DNA from: Lysobacter sp. | GTDB lineage: Bacteria > Pseudomonadota > Gammaproteobacteria > Xanthomonadales > Xanthomonadaceae | Reading direction: 5' to 3' | DNA: 51,987 nucleotides | Assembly (NCBI GenBank): GCA_008015835.1 | Contig: SSGH01000004.1 | Span: 1 to 51,987 of the forward strand | Shown: positions 1 through 7,393 of the stretch, piece by piece | Position numbering within the stretch: position 1 is the first letter of the stretch | Layout of the letters: every line of letters begins with the position of its first letter | Made by a program: the position numbers and the translations under genes | The notes under the pieces: generated by a model | What the model saw: only the letters and a program-made list of their open reading frames with translations | What the model was told of the DNA's origin: nothing | Databases searched by the model: none

Positions 1-2
1 GT

Positions 3-326
3 CATGTAGCTTTCTCCCCGGTCAACATAGCTGTTGGCGCCGAATCTTGGTACGGGCTTGGTCCGCTTTCGGTGGCGCCAGAGTTTCAGCGCCAAGGCAT
101 CGGGTCGTCGCTTGTTCACGCGGGCATTGCGCAACTCCAAGCTATGTCCGCTGCCGGGTGCGTTGTACTTGGGGATCCTCAGTACTACGGGCGGTTCGGC
201 TTCGCGGCTACCCCCGGCCTCACCTATCCTGGTCCGCCACCCGAGTACTTCATGGCAAAGCCTTTCAACGGGTCCGCGCCTCATGGGGTCGTCACCTACC
301 ATGCGGCGTTCGAAAGCGAGGCCTAA
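3..326 (+). CDS. GNAT-family N-acetyltransferase, C-terminal part (integron cassette)
   Basis: The gene is cut by the left edge of the window, and about 107 residues are visible. The segment VAPEFQRQGIGSSLVHAGI is the acetyl-CoA binding motif A of GNAT enzymes (Q/RxxGxG/A). The following GDPQYYGRFGF resembles YhbS-type acetyltransferases, in which a YYxRFGF element closes the fold. The likely role is transfer of an acetyl group from acetyl-CoA to an amine; the substrate is unknown. The stop codon lies inside the GCCTAAC core of the following attC site, a usual cassette arrangement. The family call is secure but the substrate cannot be inferred. Confidence 0.85.
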   Translation, partial: HVAFSPVNIAVGAESWYGLGPLSVAPEFQRQGIGSSLVHAGIAQLQAMSAAGCVVLGDPQYYGRFGFAATPGLTYPGPPPEYFMAKPFNGSAPHGVVTYHAAFESEA

Positions 327-446
327 CCCTTCGCTCGAGCGGACCTCCACCGGCTTGGCACTTGGGCCGCGAGGCCGTGCTGTTTATCATCGGCCTCGCG
401 GCCCAAGTGCCAATCCGGTGGGGTCCGCTCAGCTCAAACGTTAGGC
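321..446 (+). repeat. attC site 1 (long, 126 bp)
   Basis: It runs from the core GCCTAAC to GTTAGGC. The two arms are strongly self-complementary (CACTTGGGCCGCGAGGCC pairs with GGCCTCGCGGCCCAAGTG). The arms differ from the other sites in the window, so this cassette probably has a different origin. Confidence 0.9.
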
Positions 447-449
447 CGC

Positions 450-839
450 ATGAAAACTTCTACCTCACCGGAAGCATTTGGCCCCGCCAGCGAATGCTCT
501 TCGCTCGCTGAGGCTATAGAACTTATTCGCTCTGGCTCGGGCCAAGAGATTCGATCACTGGCGGCGGCGCATGGCATGGCTCTTCATGCGCTCCAGACTG
601 TCCGAGATACCCATTACTTTGAGGACGCTAGGTTTGTTCTGGATGAGCTGTCTCGTGCAAAAGCCGAACTGGACATAGCCGCCTGGCATGGAAGAGATGT
701 AACCTCAACTACTGCTGCGATTCTTCTTGCTGCGCAAAGCTACGTGGATGAGGAGACAATCGGCTGTAACGAGTGGCCGCTCCCTGAAGAGGTCGCTGAG
801 CTCGTACTCAACACTGCCAGAAAGCTCGCTGCGGCCTAA
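450..839 (+). CDS. Cassette protein of unknown function, 129 aa
   Basis: This is a single gene filling one integron cassette. It starts 4 bases after GTTAGGC and its stop lies in the next attC core. The product is soluble, acidic and predicted to be mainly helical, with no signal peptide or membrane segment. I do not recognise a family. Its middle (AAAHGMALHALQTVRDTHYF) looks like a helical bundle. Expression would depend on the array promoter or on promoters in upstream cassettes, since no promoter space exists inside the cassette. Confidence 0.75.
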   Translation: MKTSTSPEAFGPASECSSLAEAIELIRSGSGQEIRSLAAAHGMALHALQTVRDTHYFEDARFVLDELSRAKAELDIAAWHGRDVTSTTAAILLAAQSYVDEETIGCNEWPLPEEVAELVLNTARKLAAA

Positions 840-946
840 CAATTCGTTCAAGCCGACCCCGCATCGTGGCGTCGGCCACGTGCCTGCGCTACGCTAGCAC
901 GCGTCCGCCACCCCGCTGCGGTGGCGGCTTAACTCAGGCGTTAGTG
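834..946 (+). repeat. attC site 2 (113 bp, main family)
   Basis: The core GCCTAAC is followed by AATTCGTTCAAGCCGA, a variable palindromic centre, and GGCTTAACTCAGGCGTTAG at the right end. It is nearly identical to sites 3 and 8. Confidence 0.95.
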
Positions 947-949
947 CCC

Positions 950-1441
950 ATGTTGAGAGGTATCACGGTGGAAAATACTGCAGTAGTTGTCGCGTTCATA
1001 GCGGCAGCGATGTCGCTGACAAGCCTCTTGCTCACGACAAACTTGACCGAATCACGAGACCGCAGAAGAGCAATCTGGGAGCGAGAGCTTGGACGGTTCT
1101 TTGAACTGGAAGAGACTGCCGGGGTTCTTGTCGAGAACATTCTTTCCTACCAGAGTCCTACCGAGGCAAGAACCACCGATATCCATCAGCAAATGGAGTT
1201 CCTCCATAGAGCATCAGGCCGGTTTCAGCGCTACATAGACGTCTCTGCTTCGCTCCGGGATCTACATCATGCCATCGCTCTATTCGTCTCACAGCGATCT
1301 TCCTTTGGCAGCAGCGCTGAGTTCAATCAAGCTCGCCAGGACATTACTGACGCCTTCAACAGGCTCCTAGTTGCATCTGATAAGGCGTTAGGCAGCTCAC
1401 ACCAAAGACTTAGCTTTTGGCATCGTTGGTTTGGGCGCTAA
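950..1441 (+). CDS. Cassette protein with one N-terminal membrane helix, 163 aa
   Basis: The ATG at 950 lies just after the GTTAG end of attC 2. A GTG at 968 is an alternative start. Reading further upstream would enter the attC site and is unlikely. Residues about 6-30 form a hydrophobic helix (AVVVAFIAAAMSLTSLLLTT), followed by a basic stretch and a cytoplasmic helical region of about 125 residues. The layout suggests an inner-membrane-anchored helical protein. No family is recognised. The stop is in the attC 3 core. Confidence 0.75.
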   Translation: MLRGITVENTAVVVAFIAAAMSLTSLLLTTNLTESRDRRRAIWERELGRFFELEETAGVLVENILSYQSPTEARTTDIHQQMEFLHRASGRFQRYIDVSASLRDLHHAIALFVSQRSSFGSSAEFNQARQDITDAFNRLLVASDKALGSSHQRLSFWHRWFGR

Positions 1442-1547
1442 CAATTCGTTCAAGCCGACCCCGCATCGTGGCGTCGGCCACGTGCCTACGCTACGCTAGC
1501 ACGCGTCTGCCGCCCCGCTGCGGGGCGGCGTAATTCAGGCGTTAGGC
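1436..1547 (+). repeat. attC site 3 (112 bp, main family)
   Basis: It has a GCTAAC core, the same central palindrome as site 2 with a few substitutions, and ends in GTTAGGC. Confidence 0.95.
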
Positions 1548-1551
1548 AGCA

Positions 1552-1881
1552 GTGAAAAATCCTGATCGTTTCAAAGGCAAGTCCTTCGGCTGGGCGTTCA
1601 TTCTGTTTGCTGTGTTATTCATGTGTTCTGCCTTCTGGGGAGAGCATGTCGGGCTGAGCAAACATGCTTCCGCGCTGATTGTCGGCATCAGCGGTTTCAT
1701 CCCATTCGCCATTCAAGCCTTCACTGGCTGCGCATTAGATGGAGCGTGGGTAGCAAGATTCAGCCGTCTAGAGTATCCGGCAAAGTACTGGTTTTTGCTT
1801 ATGATTTCTGCGGCGATTGGCATGAGCTTTTCCTACGCGGCTTACAGCATGTATACGGAGGCATCACGTGTTGCTGCCTAA
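1552..1881 (+). CDS. Small integral membrane cassette protein, 109 aa
   Basis: It starts with GTG at 1552, five bases after the attC end, and stops in the attC 4 core. There are about three hydrophobic segments: residues 12-29 (FGWAFILFAVLFMCSAFW), about 40-62 and about 80-100. The product is therefore an inner-membrane protein. No family is recognised. Integron cassettes often carry such small membrane proteins of unknown role. Confidence 0.72.
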   Translation: MKNPDRFKGKSFGWAFILFAVLFMCSAFWGEHVGLSKHASALIVGISGFIPFAIQAFTGCALDGAWVARFSRLEYPAKYWFLLMISAAIGMSFSYAAYSMYTEASRVAA

Positions 1882-1935
1882 CAATTCATTCAAGCCGACG
1901 CCGCTTCGCGGCGCGGCTTAAGTCAGGCGTTAGGA
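1876..1935 (+). repeat. attC site 4 (60 bp, short form)
   Basis: It carries GCCTAAC, then AATTCATTCAAGCCGACGCC, a GCTTCGC hairpin centre, and GTTAGGA at the right end. It is a compact version of the main family. Confidence 0.93.
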
Positions 1936-1948
1936 CGCAGGATGAGAG

Positions 1949-2194
1949 ATGAAAGAAGTCTTGCATAACCTACTGATTGTCTTAGCCCTTACGGCACTCG
2001 CTGGTATTTCCGGAGGCATGCTGATTGGCGGACTTCTGAGTGGCGTTATTGATGGCCCTGCCAGAGGCAATGACCTCATAGCGTTTTCCGCGCATCCGGT
2101 GGGTTTCAGCCTTATAGCTCTTCTTTACCTTGCCACGTCTGCGGGCTCAGTCACTTATGCATATCGCATTGCCAAACGCAGGCCAGCGGCCTAA
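1949..2194 (+). CDS. Small two-helix membrane cassette protein, 81 aa
   Basis: The start at 1949 lies 13 bases after the attC end and is preceded by a purine-rich GATGAGAG element. Two hydrophobic segments are seen (residues about 6-32 and 48-70), ending in a short basic tail (RIAKRRPAA). The product is probably an inner-membrane protein. No family is recognised. The stop is in the core of attC 5. Confidence 0.7.
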   Translation: MKEVLHNLLIVLALTALAGISGGMLIGGLLSGVIDGPARGNDLIAFSAHPVGFSLIALLYLATSAGSVTYAYRIAKRRPAA

Positions 2195-2302
2195 CAATTC
2201 GTTCAAGCCGACGCGGTTTCTTACCTGCGTTGAAAGTTCAGTCGGCGGGCGCAATACTGGCTCCCGTCCGCCGCGGTCGGCGCGGATTAAATCAGGCGGC
2301 AT
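2189..2302 (+). repeat. attC site 5 with a decayed right core
   Basis: The left end GCCTAACAATTCGTTCAAGC is intact. Where the right end should read CAGGCGTTAGGC it reads CAGGCGGCATAATGG, so the GTT crossover triplet is lost. The two flanking genes may therefore move only as one cassette. Confidence 0.75.
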
Positions 2303-2303
2303 A

Positions 2304-2573
2304 ATGGCGGTAGATATTCGCTCTTTGGCTGAGCTGGATGACGCAGCTTCTCGACTACGAGAAGCTGCGGTAAAAGTAATCGATCGAGGCAATGGCCAGT
2401 CGCGATTTGTTTATGCCGAACGAAACGGCTACGCAATCGAGCTATCTAAATCTGCCGAAGGATGGTGGGTTGAATTTTGGGCAAACGAGCGGGTAGCGGC
2501 CGAGCACACTTATGCTTTTTGTATTGACGCTGTTTCAGCCAGCAAATCATGGCTAGCCCAGAATGCCGCCTAA
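2304..2573 (+). CDS. Cassette protein of unknown function, 89 aa
   Basis: The ATG at 2304 directly follows the degenerate attC 5 end. An open frame continues upstream, but that part is attC sequence. The product is small and soluble with a predicted helix-strand layout (a start rich in Ala/Arg/Glu, then FVYAERNGYAIELSK and WWVEFW strands). No confident family assignment is possible. Because attC 5 is decayed, this gene is probably the second gene of a two-gene cassette. Confidence 0.7.
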   Translation: MAVDIRSLAELDDAASRLREAAVKVIDRGNGQSRFVYAERNGYAIELSKSAEGWWVEFWANERVAAEHTYAFCIDAVSASKSWLAQNAA

Positions 2574-2627
2574 CGATTCGCTCAGGCCGAAGCCGCTTCG
2601 CGGCGAGGCTTAATTCCGGCGTTAGGA
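2568..2627 (+). repeat. attC site 6 (60 bp, short form)
   Basis: GCCTAACGATTCGCTCAGGC opens the site, followed by a GCTTCGCGGC centre and GTTAGGA at the right end. Confidence 0.93.
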
Positions 2628-2652
2628 CCCACTAGAGTTCTCGAGGAATTCA

Positions 2653-3111
2653 ATGCAGAAGTTGTTCGCTATCGTCGCTGCCGCTGCGTTGTTTGGCGGT
2701 TGCGATTTCCAGAGCGTCGACATCGATCAACCTGTCGCAGTTGCCGACAAGTTCTACGGCGCTTTAAAGAACGGAGATGGAAAGACTGCTCTCGCTCAGT
2801 TCTCTCCCGCGTTCAAAGCCAAAGAAACGGAATGGCCTCGCCTACTTGAAAACATGCAACGCACTTACGGTCCAGTGACATCGGTAACGCTGCAAAATTC
2901 TTCGCTTGCTTCAAATGGTGAGGATCCCTGCTATTTACTTACATACGCAGTTCAACGCAGATCGCTCGCGTCGACAGAAACGCTTTTTCTCTGCGCCAGG
3001 GCGAATGTTCCGCCTTGGCTGATCTCTGGGCATTCCTTGACACGTGCAGACAATCATCAATCGATCGCCGGCGGCATGCTGCCATCAGAGATAGGCGTTC
3101 ATGTTCCATAG
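2653..3111 (+). CDS. Putative lipoprotein (DUF4019-like), integron cassette, 152 aa
   Basis: The N-terminus MQKLFAIVAAAALFGGC is a lipoprotein signal peptide with the lipobox cysteine at residue 17. The mature part (AVADKFYGALKNGDGKTAL) resembles small periplasmic proteins in which a helix precedes a cystatin/NTF2-like sheet. That resemblance to DUF4019 is from memory and not strong. The protein is probably anchored in the outer or inner membrane facing the periplasm. An AGGA stretch lies just upstream of the start. The stop is six bases before attC 7. Confidence 0.72.
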   Translation: MQKLFAIVAAAALFGGCDFQSVDIDQPVAVADKFYGALKNGDGKTALAQFSPAFKAKETEWPRLLENMQRTYGPVTSVTLQNSSLASNGEDPCYLLTYAVQRRSLASTETLFLCARANVPPWLISGHSLTRADNHQSIAGGMLPSEIGVHVP

Positions 3112-3117
3112 AGCGAC

Positions 3118-3176
3118 CCCTAACAACGTATTCATGCTGAGGCCGCTTCGCTGCGCGGCTTAACTCACGCATGGGC
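3118..3176 (+). repeat. attC site 7 (short form) with a decayed right core
   Basis: The left core is CCCTAAC and the hairpin centre is intact. The right end reads CACGCATGGGC instead of CAGGCGTTAGGC, so the GTT crossover triplet is absent. The mutation also creates an in-frame ATG at 3171 for the next gene. Confidence 0.75.
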
Positions 3177-3182
3177 GTCGAT

Positions 3183-3473
3183 ATGCAAAGTATCCACAAG
3201 TTCAGCTGGGCTGCTTCAGGCGCCATAGCTATTTTTGCTGCGCTACTCTTTCTTTTGGCGGTCATCCCAGAACCACGGCCAGAAGATCGTCATGGCGGGA
3301 TATTTTTATTAGCGCTTTCAATAATTCTTTTGCCAATCTCTGCCTATTCCTTTCTAATCGGCTTGTGGTTTAAGAAGGCATGGCCTGGAAAATGGTTTGT
3401 GCTAGCCCTTCCGGCTATAGCTGCAGTAGGCATCATTGCGCTTAGTATTCTCGGCTTGATTCCTCCCATCTAA
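3183..3473 (+). CDS. Small three-helix membrane cassette protein, 96 aa
   Basis: I chose the ATG at 3183. An in-frame ATG at 3171 lies within the decayed attC end and would add four residues. Three hydrophobic helices are visible (about residues 8-27, 38-61 and 70-95), with charged loops EPRPEDRHGG and KKAWPGK. The protein is probably integral to the inner membrane. No family is recognised. Confidence 0.7.
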   Translation: MQSIHKFSWAASGAIAIFAALLFLLAVIPEPRPEDRHGGIFLLALSIILLPISAYSFLIGLWFKKAWPGKWFVLALPAIAAVGIIALSILGLIPPI

Positions 3474-3477
3474 TGGC

Positions 3478-3590
3478 CGCTAACATTTCCTTCAAGCCGA
3501 CCCCGCATCGTGGCGTCGGCCACGTGCCTGCGCTACGCTAGCGCGCGTCCGCCGGCCCCGCCACGGAGCGGCTTAGCTCAGGCGTCAGGT
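3478..3590 (+). repeat. attC site 8 (113 bp, main family)
   Basis: It has a GCTAAC core, the same long palindromic centre as sites 2 and 3, and the right end GTCAGGT (one change from GTTAGGT). Confidence 0.9.
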
Positions 3591-3594
3591 GGCT

Positions 3595-3921
3595 ATGAAC
3601 GTCTTTATGTTGCTACTTGCGCTCGCCGCTTCATCTAGCGCCTCTGCACCAGAGGATTCCTGTGAGCAGCTAGACCCAGAGCTCGTTTACTGTCCGGCAC
3701 CAGCAGCGCCTCGTATCACCGAGCTTCGTGGGGCTACGGTAACACTGGAGCTTCAAATCGGCTCGGACGGCTCTGTTCGATCCTCCAAGGTTCTTTGGTC
3801 ATCCGGCCACTCCGCTTGGTCTAGCGCCGCGCAGGCTGCGGTGGCGAAGTGGCGTTACTCGGCGGGTTCGGTGCCCCGTACACGAAAGGTTCCATTCAAC
3901 TTCGCGTTGGGCGAGCCGTAG
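3595..3921 (+). CDS. Exported TonB C-terminal-domain-like protein, integron cassette, 108 aa
   Basis: The N-terminus (MNVFMLLLALAASSSASA) is a signal peptide. The mature part carries VTLELQIGSDGSV followed by AAQAAVAKWRYSAG, the usual pattern of the TonB C-terminal domain (strand, G-D/S-G turn, helix ending in WRF/Y). There is no N-terminal transmembrane anchor beyond the signal peptide and no Pro-rich spacer, so it is not a full TonB. The role is probably periplasmic and is unproven. An in-frame GTG at 3589 overlaps the attC end. The next cassette carries a broken copy of the same gene. Confidence 0.75.
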   Translation: MNVFMLLLALAASSSASAPEDSCEQLDPELVYCPAPAAPRITELRGATVTLELQIGSDGSVRSSKVLWSSGHSAWSSAAQAAVAKWRYSAGSVPRTRKVPFNFALGEP

Positions 3922-3923
3922 CC

Positions 3924-3983
3924 GCCTCACAATTCATTCAAGCCGACGCCGCTTCGCGGTCGGGCCTAATCCATGCGTTAGGT
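3924..3983 (+). repeat. attC site 9 (short form, left core mutated)
   Basis: The left core reads GCCTCAC instead of GCCTAAC. The hairpin centre and the GTTAGGT right end are kept. It is the last recognisable attC in the array. Confidence 0.85.
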
Positions 3984-4080
3984 GGCTACGATGTCTCTTT
4001 GCTGCGCATTGCGCTTGCTGCTTCATCGAGCGCCTCTGCGCCAGACGATTCCTGCAAGCAGCTAGCTCCGGAGCTGGACG
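3984..4080 (+). pseudogene. Truncated duplicate of the TonB-C-like cassette gene
   Basis: Translated in the frame beginning at 3984, this reads IALAASSSASAPDDSCKQLA and then PEL, matching the N-terminus of the intact gene at 3595 (LALAASSSASAPEDSCEQLD, then PEL). The start region differs by small indels: an ATG at 3991 is out of frame with the similarity and runs into a stop at 4063. Similarity ends after about 30 codons. This is a decayed copy at the array end. Confidence 0.8.
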
Positions 4081-4118
4081 GAATCCGCGCAATGGATCGC
4101 GCCACCGGCATTGACGTC

Positions 4119-4541
4119 CTACAGCCGCATTCCGAGCCAGATCACCGTTTCGGTCGATGCCGAAACGATCGGCGCGATGGTTTTCATCCACCATGAGTCG
4201 GGAGACAAGCGCTCGGCCGAGCGGTCGTGATGTTCGGTTTCTTCGGCGACGATGGCGCCGCGGCCGAGCAGCCCGGTGATGAGGCCCAACGCCCACCCGC
4301 CGATGCCGCACAGGGCGTAGCTGCGGCAACGGCGACGTGCGCGCCGCTGCAGTTCCGCGGCGAACAGCGCGCGATGGCCGCATTCGTGCGCATGGAATTC
4401 GCGCAGTTCGGGCAGCAGGTCCGGCGCGGTGAAGCGCGCCGCCCACGCTTGGCCGCGATAGATGTTCACCGCGCCGTGTTCGCCGGCATGGTCCACTTTG
4501 AGAAAGCGGTCCCCGAGCGTTTCGGCATCGCGCGAGGTCAT
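4119..4541 (-). CDS. coq7: COQ7-like demethoxyubiquinone hydroxylase, probably internally deleted
   Basis: The ATG at 4541 follows the ribosome binding site AAAGGGGAC. COQ7 is a di-iron four-helix protein that hydroxylates demethoxyubiquinone late in ubiquinone synthesis. Helix 1 carries E21 (KVDHAGEHGA), helix 2 the E53-x-x-H56 pair (HECGH) and helix 4 an E101-x-x-H104 pair (EETEHH). The protein passes straight from the Gly-rich start of helix 3 (GLITGLLGRGAIVA) into helix 4, so the glutamate that helix 3 normally supplies is missing. At 140 residues it is about 30 short. The end (ASTETVIWLGMRL) looks like the natural C-terminus. It may be non-functional. It sits 31 bases behind the membrane-protein gene and abuts the integron. 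Confidence 0.8.
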   Translation of the reverse strand: MTSRDAETLGDRFLKVDHAGEHGAVNIYRGQAWAARFTAPDLLPELREFHAHECGHRALFAAELQRRARRRCRSYALCGIGGWALGLITGLLGRGAIVAEETEHHDRSAERLSPDSWWMKTIAPIVSASTETVIWLGMRL

Positions 4542-4572
4542 GACCAGTCCCCTTTCGCGCCCGCCTTTCGCA

Positions 4573-5448
4573 TCACATCGCCACCCGATCCGTCGGCGGC
4601 GGTGCGGCATTCGCGTTGTCGTCCGGGCCGAGCAACTGTTTCCAGCCCAGATAAATCGCGTTCGTCGAGATCGGGGCGAGCAGGGCGACGAAGATCGCGT
4701 TGAGCGCGAGGCCCGCGAGCGCTTGCCCCATCAGGGGCACCAGCAGCACGCCGACGACGCCGACGGCCATCATCGCCACGACGCCGACGACGCACATGGC
4801 GATGGCGAACAGCAGCATCGCCGGCAGGTTGCGCAGGCAGGCGCGTACGCTGCGGCCGAGGGCGGCCAACAGGCCGATATCGCCGAAGATCATGTCCGGC
4901 AACAGAGTGAAGGTGAGCAGGCCGATCGCGATGATCACCGCGACCGCGGCGGCGATCCACAGCAGGATGCCGGCGAGCGGCAATCCGGCGAGGGCGTCGG
5001 GCGTGATCGCGCCCGCGCCGCCGGCCTGCAGTTCCTGGATGGTGTTGGCGAAGCGTTCGGCTTCCTCGAACCCGACCAACCAGCTCAGCAGCAGACCGAT
5101 CGCCATCAGCGCCAACAGTTGCGGGCCCAACACGCCGATCAATAATCGTCCGGCTTTCCCGCCCTGCAGCGCGCGGAATAACTGCCCGGGGCCGGCGCCG
5201 CGGCCTTCGTCCACTTCGCGCGCGACGTAGAACAGCGCCAGCACCACCAGCGACGAGGCGATCAGCGAAACGAACTGGACGAGCGCCGCGATCTGCATCC
5301 CCGCCCCGGCCACGACGCTGGGCAGGATGCCGAGCACGCCCAGCCACAGGCCGTAGAAACCGAAAGCGCGCGGATCGCGCCACCACAATTTGACGCCGTC
5401 GATCACCCAGGTCGCGCCGGCGAAGGGTTCCACTGTACGAATGCTCAT
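4573..5448 (-). CDS. BPSS1780-family integral membrane protein, 291 aa
   Basis: The protein has five to six long hydrophobic helices and begins MSIRTVEPFAGATWVIDGVK, typical of the BPSS1780 family (poorly characterised inner-membrane proteins of beta- and gammaproteobacteria). The conserved amphipathic start (GWxWIxxGxxLF-like) precedes helix 1. The C-terminal tail is hydrophilic (GPDDNANAAPPPTDRVAM). It is probably co-transcribed with the downstream coq7-like gene, since the gap is only 31 bases. Its function is unknown. Confidence 0.8.
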   Translation of the reverse strand: MSIRTVEPFAGATWVIDGVKLWWRDPRAFGFYGLWLGVLGILPSVVAGAGMQIAALVQFVSLIASSLVVLALFYVAREVDEGRGAGPGQLFRALQGGKAGRLLIGVLGPQLLALMAIGLLLSWLVGFEEAERFANTIQELQAGGAGAITPDALAGLPLAGILLWIAAAVAVIIAIGLLTFTLLPDMIFGDIGLLAALGRSVRACLRNLPAMLLFAIAMCVVGVVAMMAVGVVGVLLVPLMGQALAGLALNAIFVALLAPISTNAIYLGWKQLLGPDDNANAAPPPTDRVAM

Positions 5449-5629
5449 GCGCGCGACGAGACTCCGAAAGAGCGAGAAATGAAGAGGTGGGATTCGGGAC
5501 GAGAAGCCGGGCGCGGAACGCTCGAAAACCGAGACGGCGGCGGCGAACGGCCCGCCACAGCGTAACCGCGAACGCGTGAACCGAACGCCGCGGAACGATG
5601 CGCCCGGTGCGGCGCGCTCGCTGCGCGCG

Positions 5630-6373
5630 TCAATGCCCGCGCAGCGCGGCCGCGTGGCGCACGAAACGACGCAGCAGACCGCGCGCGTGCGGCGTGGGCT
5701 TCACGCTCTTCGCCATCCCGCGATGGCACTGGCCTTCGCGCTGCAACGCATCGCGTCGCGCCTGCACGTAGCCGCGCATGTGGCCGACGCTGAATTCCGG
5801 GTGGAATTGCAGGCCCCACGCGCGGTCGCGCCAGCGGAAGGCCTGGCAATCGTCCTGGTCCGAACGCGCCAGCACGGTGGCGTCGGCCGGCGGCTGCAGC
5901 ACGCTCTGCAGATGGCTCACCTGCACGGCGAAGCGCGCCGGCATCGGCCCGAACAGCGGGTCGTCGCCCGCGTGCGGATGCAGGTCCACAGGCACCGTGC
6001 CCATCTCGCGGCCGCGCGGGTTGTAGTCCACCGCGCCGCCCAGGGTGTGCGCCAACAACTGATGGCCGTAGCAGATGCCCAGCACCGGCAGGCCCGCGTA
6101 CAGCCGGTCGCGCAGCCAATCGGCGGTGCGTTCGCTCCAGTCGTGGCGGTCGGTGACCATCGAACTGGAGCCGGTCACGATCACGCCGGCCACGTCCGCC
6201 TGCGCCGGCAGGGTCTCGCCGCCTTCCACGTTCACCACGGCGGTTTGGTCGGCCGCCAGCCCCGCCGCCACCCGGATCCAGTGCGGGAATCGGCCGTGCC
6301 GGCGCAGGCTGTCCACCGGTTGCCCGGTTTCGATGATCAGGAAGCGGTCGGTGGGGCGGGGTCGGGCGTTCAC
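5630..6373 (-). CDS. Class I glutamine amidotransferase (GMP-synthase-like), 247 aa
   Basis: The catalytic triad is visible: the nucleophile in [14 protein letters not shown], then His and Glu in LQFHPEFS. The fold matches free-standing GATase1 proteins annotated as GMP synthase-like. These hydrolyse glutamine to release ammonia, or cleave related gamma-glutamyl bonds; the true substrate is unknown. The open frame extends far upstream through antisense glyQ sequence. The likely start is GTG at 6373 ([17 protein letters not shown]), since [10 protein letters not shown] is the usual family start and no ATG fits. It is divergent from glyQ, with 72 bases between the starts. Confidence 0.82.
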   Translation of the reverse strand: MNARPRPTDRFLIIETGQPVDSLRRHGRFPHWIRVAAGLAADQTAVVNVEGGETLPAQADVAGVIVTGSSSMVTDRHDWSERTADWLRDRLYAGLPVLGICYGHQLLAHTLGGAVDYNPRGREMGTVPVDLHPHAGDDPLFGPMPARFAVQVSHLQSVLQPPADATVLARSDQDDCQAFRWRDRAWGLQFHPEFSVGHMRGYVQARRDALQREGQCHRGMAKSVKPTPHARGLLRRFVRHAAALRGH

Positions 6374-6409
6374 GGGGCGCGGGCGGGACGGGTGGCGGGG
6401 GTCGACGCT

Positions 6410-6415
6410 TATACT
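6410..6415 (+). promoter_or_regulatory. Possible -10 box for glyQ
   Basis: TATACT lies about 30 bases before the glyQ ATG in the divergent intergenic region. No convincing -35 box is present, so this is tentative. Confidence 0.3.
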
Positions 6416-6445
6416 ACCCAGTCCCCACACCGCCAGCGCTTCGAC

Positions 6446-7393
6446 ATGCAGGGACCGACATTCCAAAACCTCATACTCCGCCTCAACGAATACTGGGCGG
6501 CGCAAGGCTGCGTGCTGATCCAGCCGCTCGACCTCGAAGTCGGCGCCGGCACCTTCCATCCGGCCACGTTCCTGCGCGCGCTCGGCCCCGAGCCGTGGAA
6601 CGCCGCCTACGTGCAGCCCAGCCGCCGCCCCACCGACGGCCGCTACGGCGAGAACCCGAACCGCCTGCAGCACTACTACCAGTACCAGGTGGTGATGAAG
6701 CCCAACCCCGACAACATCGTCGAACTGTATTTCGATTCGCTGAAGGCGCTGGGCATCGACCCGCAAGTCCACGACCTGCGCCTGGTCGAGGACAACTGGG
6801 AATCGCCGACGCTCGGCGCCTGGGGTTTGGGTTGGGAAGTCTGGCTCAACGGCATGGAAGTGACGCAGTTCACCTACTTCCAGCAAGCCGGCGGTTTGGA
6901 ATGCAAACCGGTGTTGGGCGAGATCACCTACGGCTTGGAGCGGCTCTGCATGTATCTGCAGAACTGCGACAACGTGTACGACTTGATTTGGACCATCGGC
7001 CCGCAGGGTGCAGTGACTTACGGCGATGTGTTCCTGCAGAACGAACGCGAACAAAGCGCGTACAACTTCGAGCACGCCAACGTCGAAGAACTGTTCCACC
7101 GCTTCGACGCCTGCGAAGCCGAAGCGTTGAAACTGGTCGAACTCGGTCTGCCGCTGCCGGCGTACGATCAAGTGTGCAAGGCCTCGCATTCGTTCAACCT
7201 GCTGGATGCCCGCCGCGCGATTTCCGTCACCGAACGCCAGCGTTACATCCTGCGCGTGCGTAATCTGGCCCGGTCCGTGGCCGAGAGTTATCACGCGCAG
7301 CGCGAAAAGCTCGGCTTCCCGGTGCTGAAGGACGAAGCCAAGCGCGCCGCGTTGGGTTTGGCGCCGCTGAACGCCACACAGGACGCGGCGTGA
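6446..7393 (+). CDS. glyQ: Glycyl-tRNA synthetase alpha subunit
   Basis: This is the catalytic subunit of the bacterial alpha2beta2 glycyl-tRNA synthetase, which charges tRNA-Gly. It reads [20 protein letters not shown] at the start and contains the class II motifs ([38 protein letters not shown]). The length (315 aa) is normal. The ATG at 6446 is the family start, although an open frame continues upstream. It overlaps the next gene by four bases (GTGA). The beta subunit glyS follows after two small genes. Confidence 0.98.
   Translation: MQGPTFQNLILRLNEYWAAQGCVLIQPLDLEVGAGTFHPATFLRALGPEPWNAAYVQPSRRPTDGRYGENPNRLQHYYQYQVVMKPNPDNIVELYFDSLKALGIDPQVHDLRLVEDNWESPTLGAWGLGWEVWLNGMEVTQFTYFQQAGGLECKPVLGEITYGLERLCMYLQNCDNVYDLIWTIGPQGAVTYGDVFLQNEREQSAYNFEHANVEELFHRFDACEAEALKLVELGLPLPAYDQVCKASHSFNLLDARRAISVTERQRYILRVRNLARSVAESYHAQREKLGFPVLKDEAKRAALGLAPLNATQDAA

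Larger units (their letters stand above)
1..4083 (+). mobile_element. Distal part of a chromosomal integron cassette array
   Basis: Short plus-strand ORFs are each followed by an attC recombination site that starts with a GCCTAAC-like core and ends with GTTAGGC-like bases. Nine such sites are visible. Several are almost identical over about 110 bases, and others share a 60-base short form, as is typical of a resident chromosomal integron rather than a mobile one. Gene orientation places attI and the integrase to the left, outside the window, so this is the old, distal end. The last cassette is truncated near 4083, where coq7-linked sequence begins. No integrase gene is visible here. Confidence 0.93.

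Noticed and set aside
4066..4230. Open plus-strand reading frame continuing from the truncated last cassette
   Set aside because: It is antisense to coq7, whose C-terminus looks real. The apparent TonB-C-like segment (ITVSVDAETIG) is a shadow.
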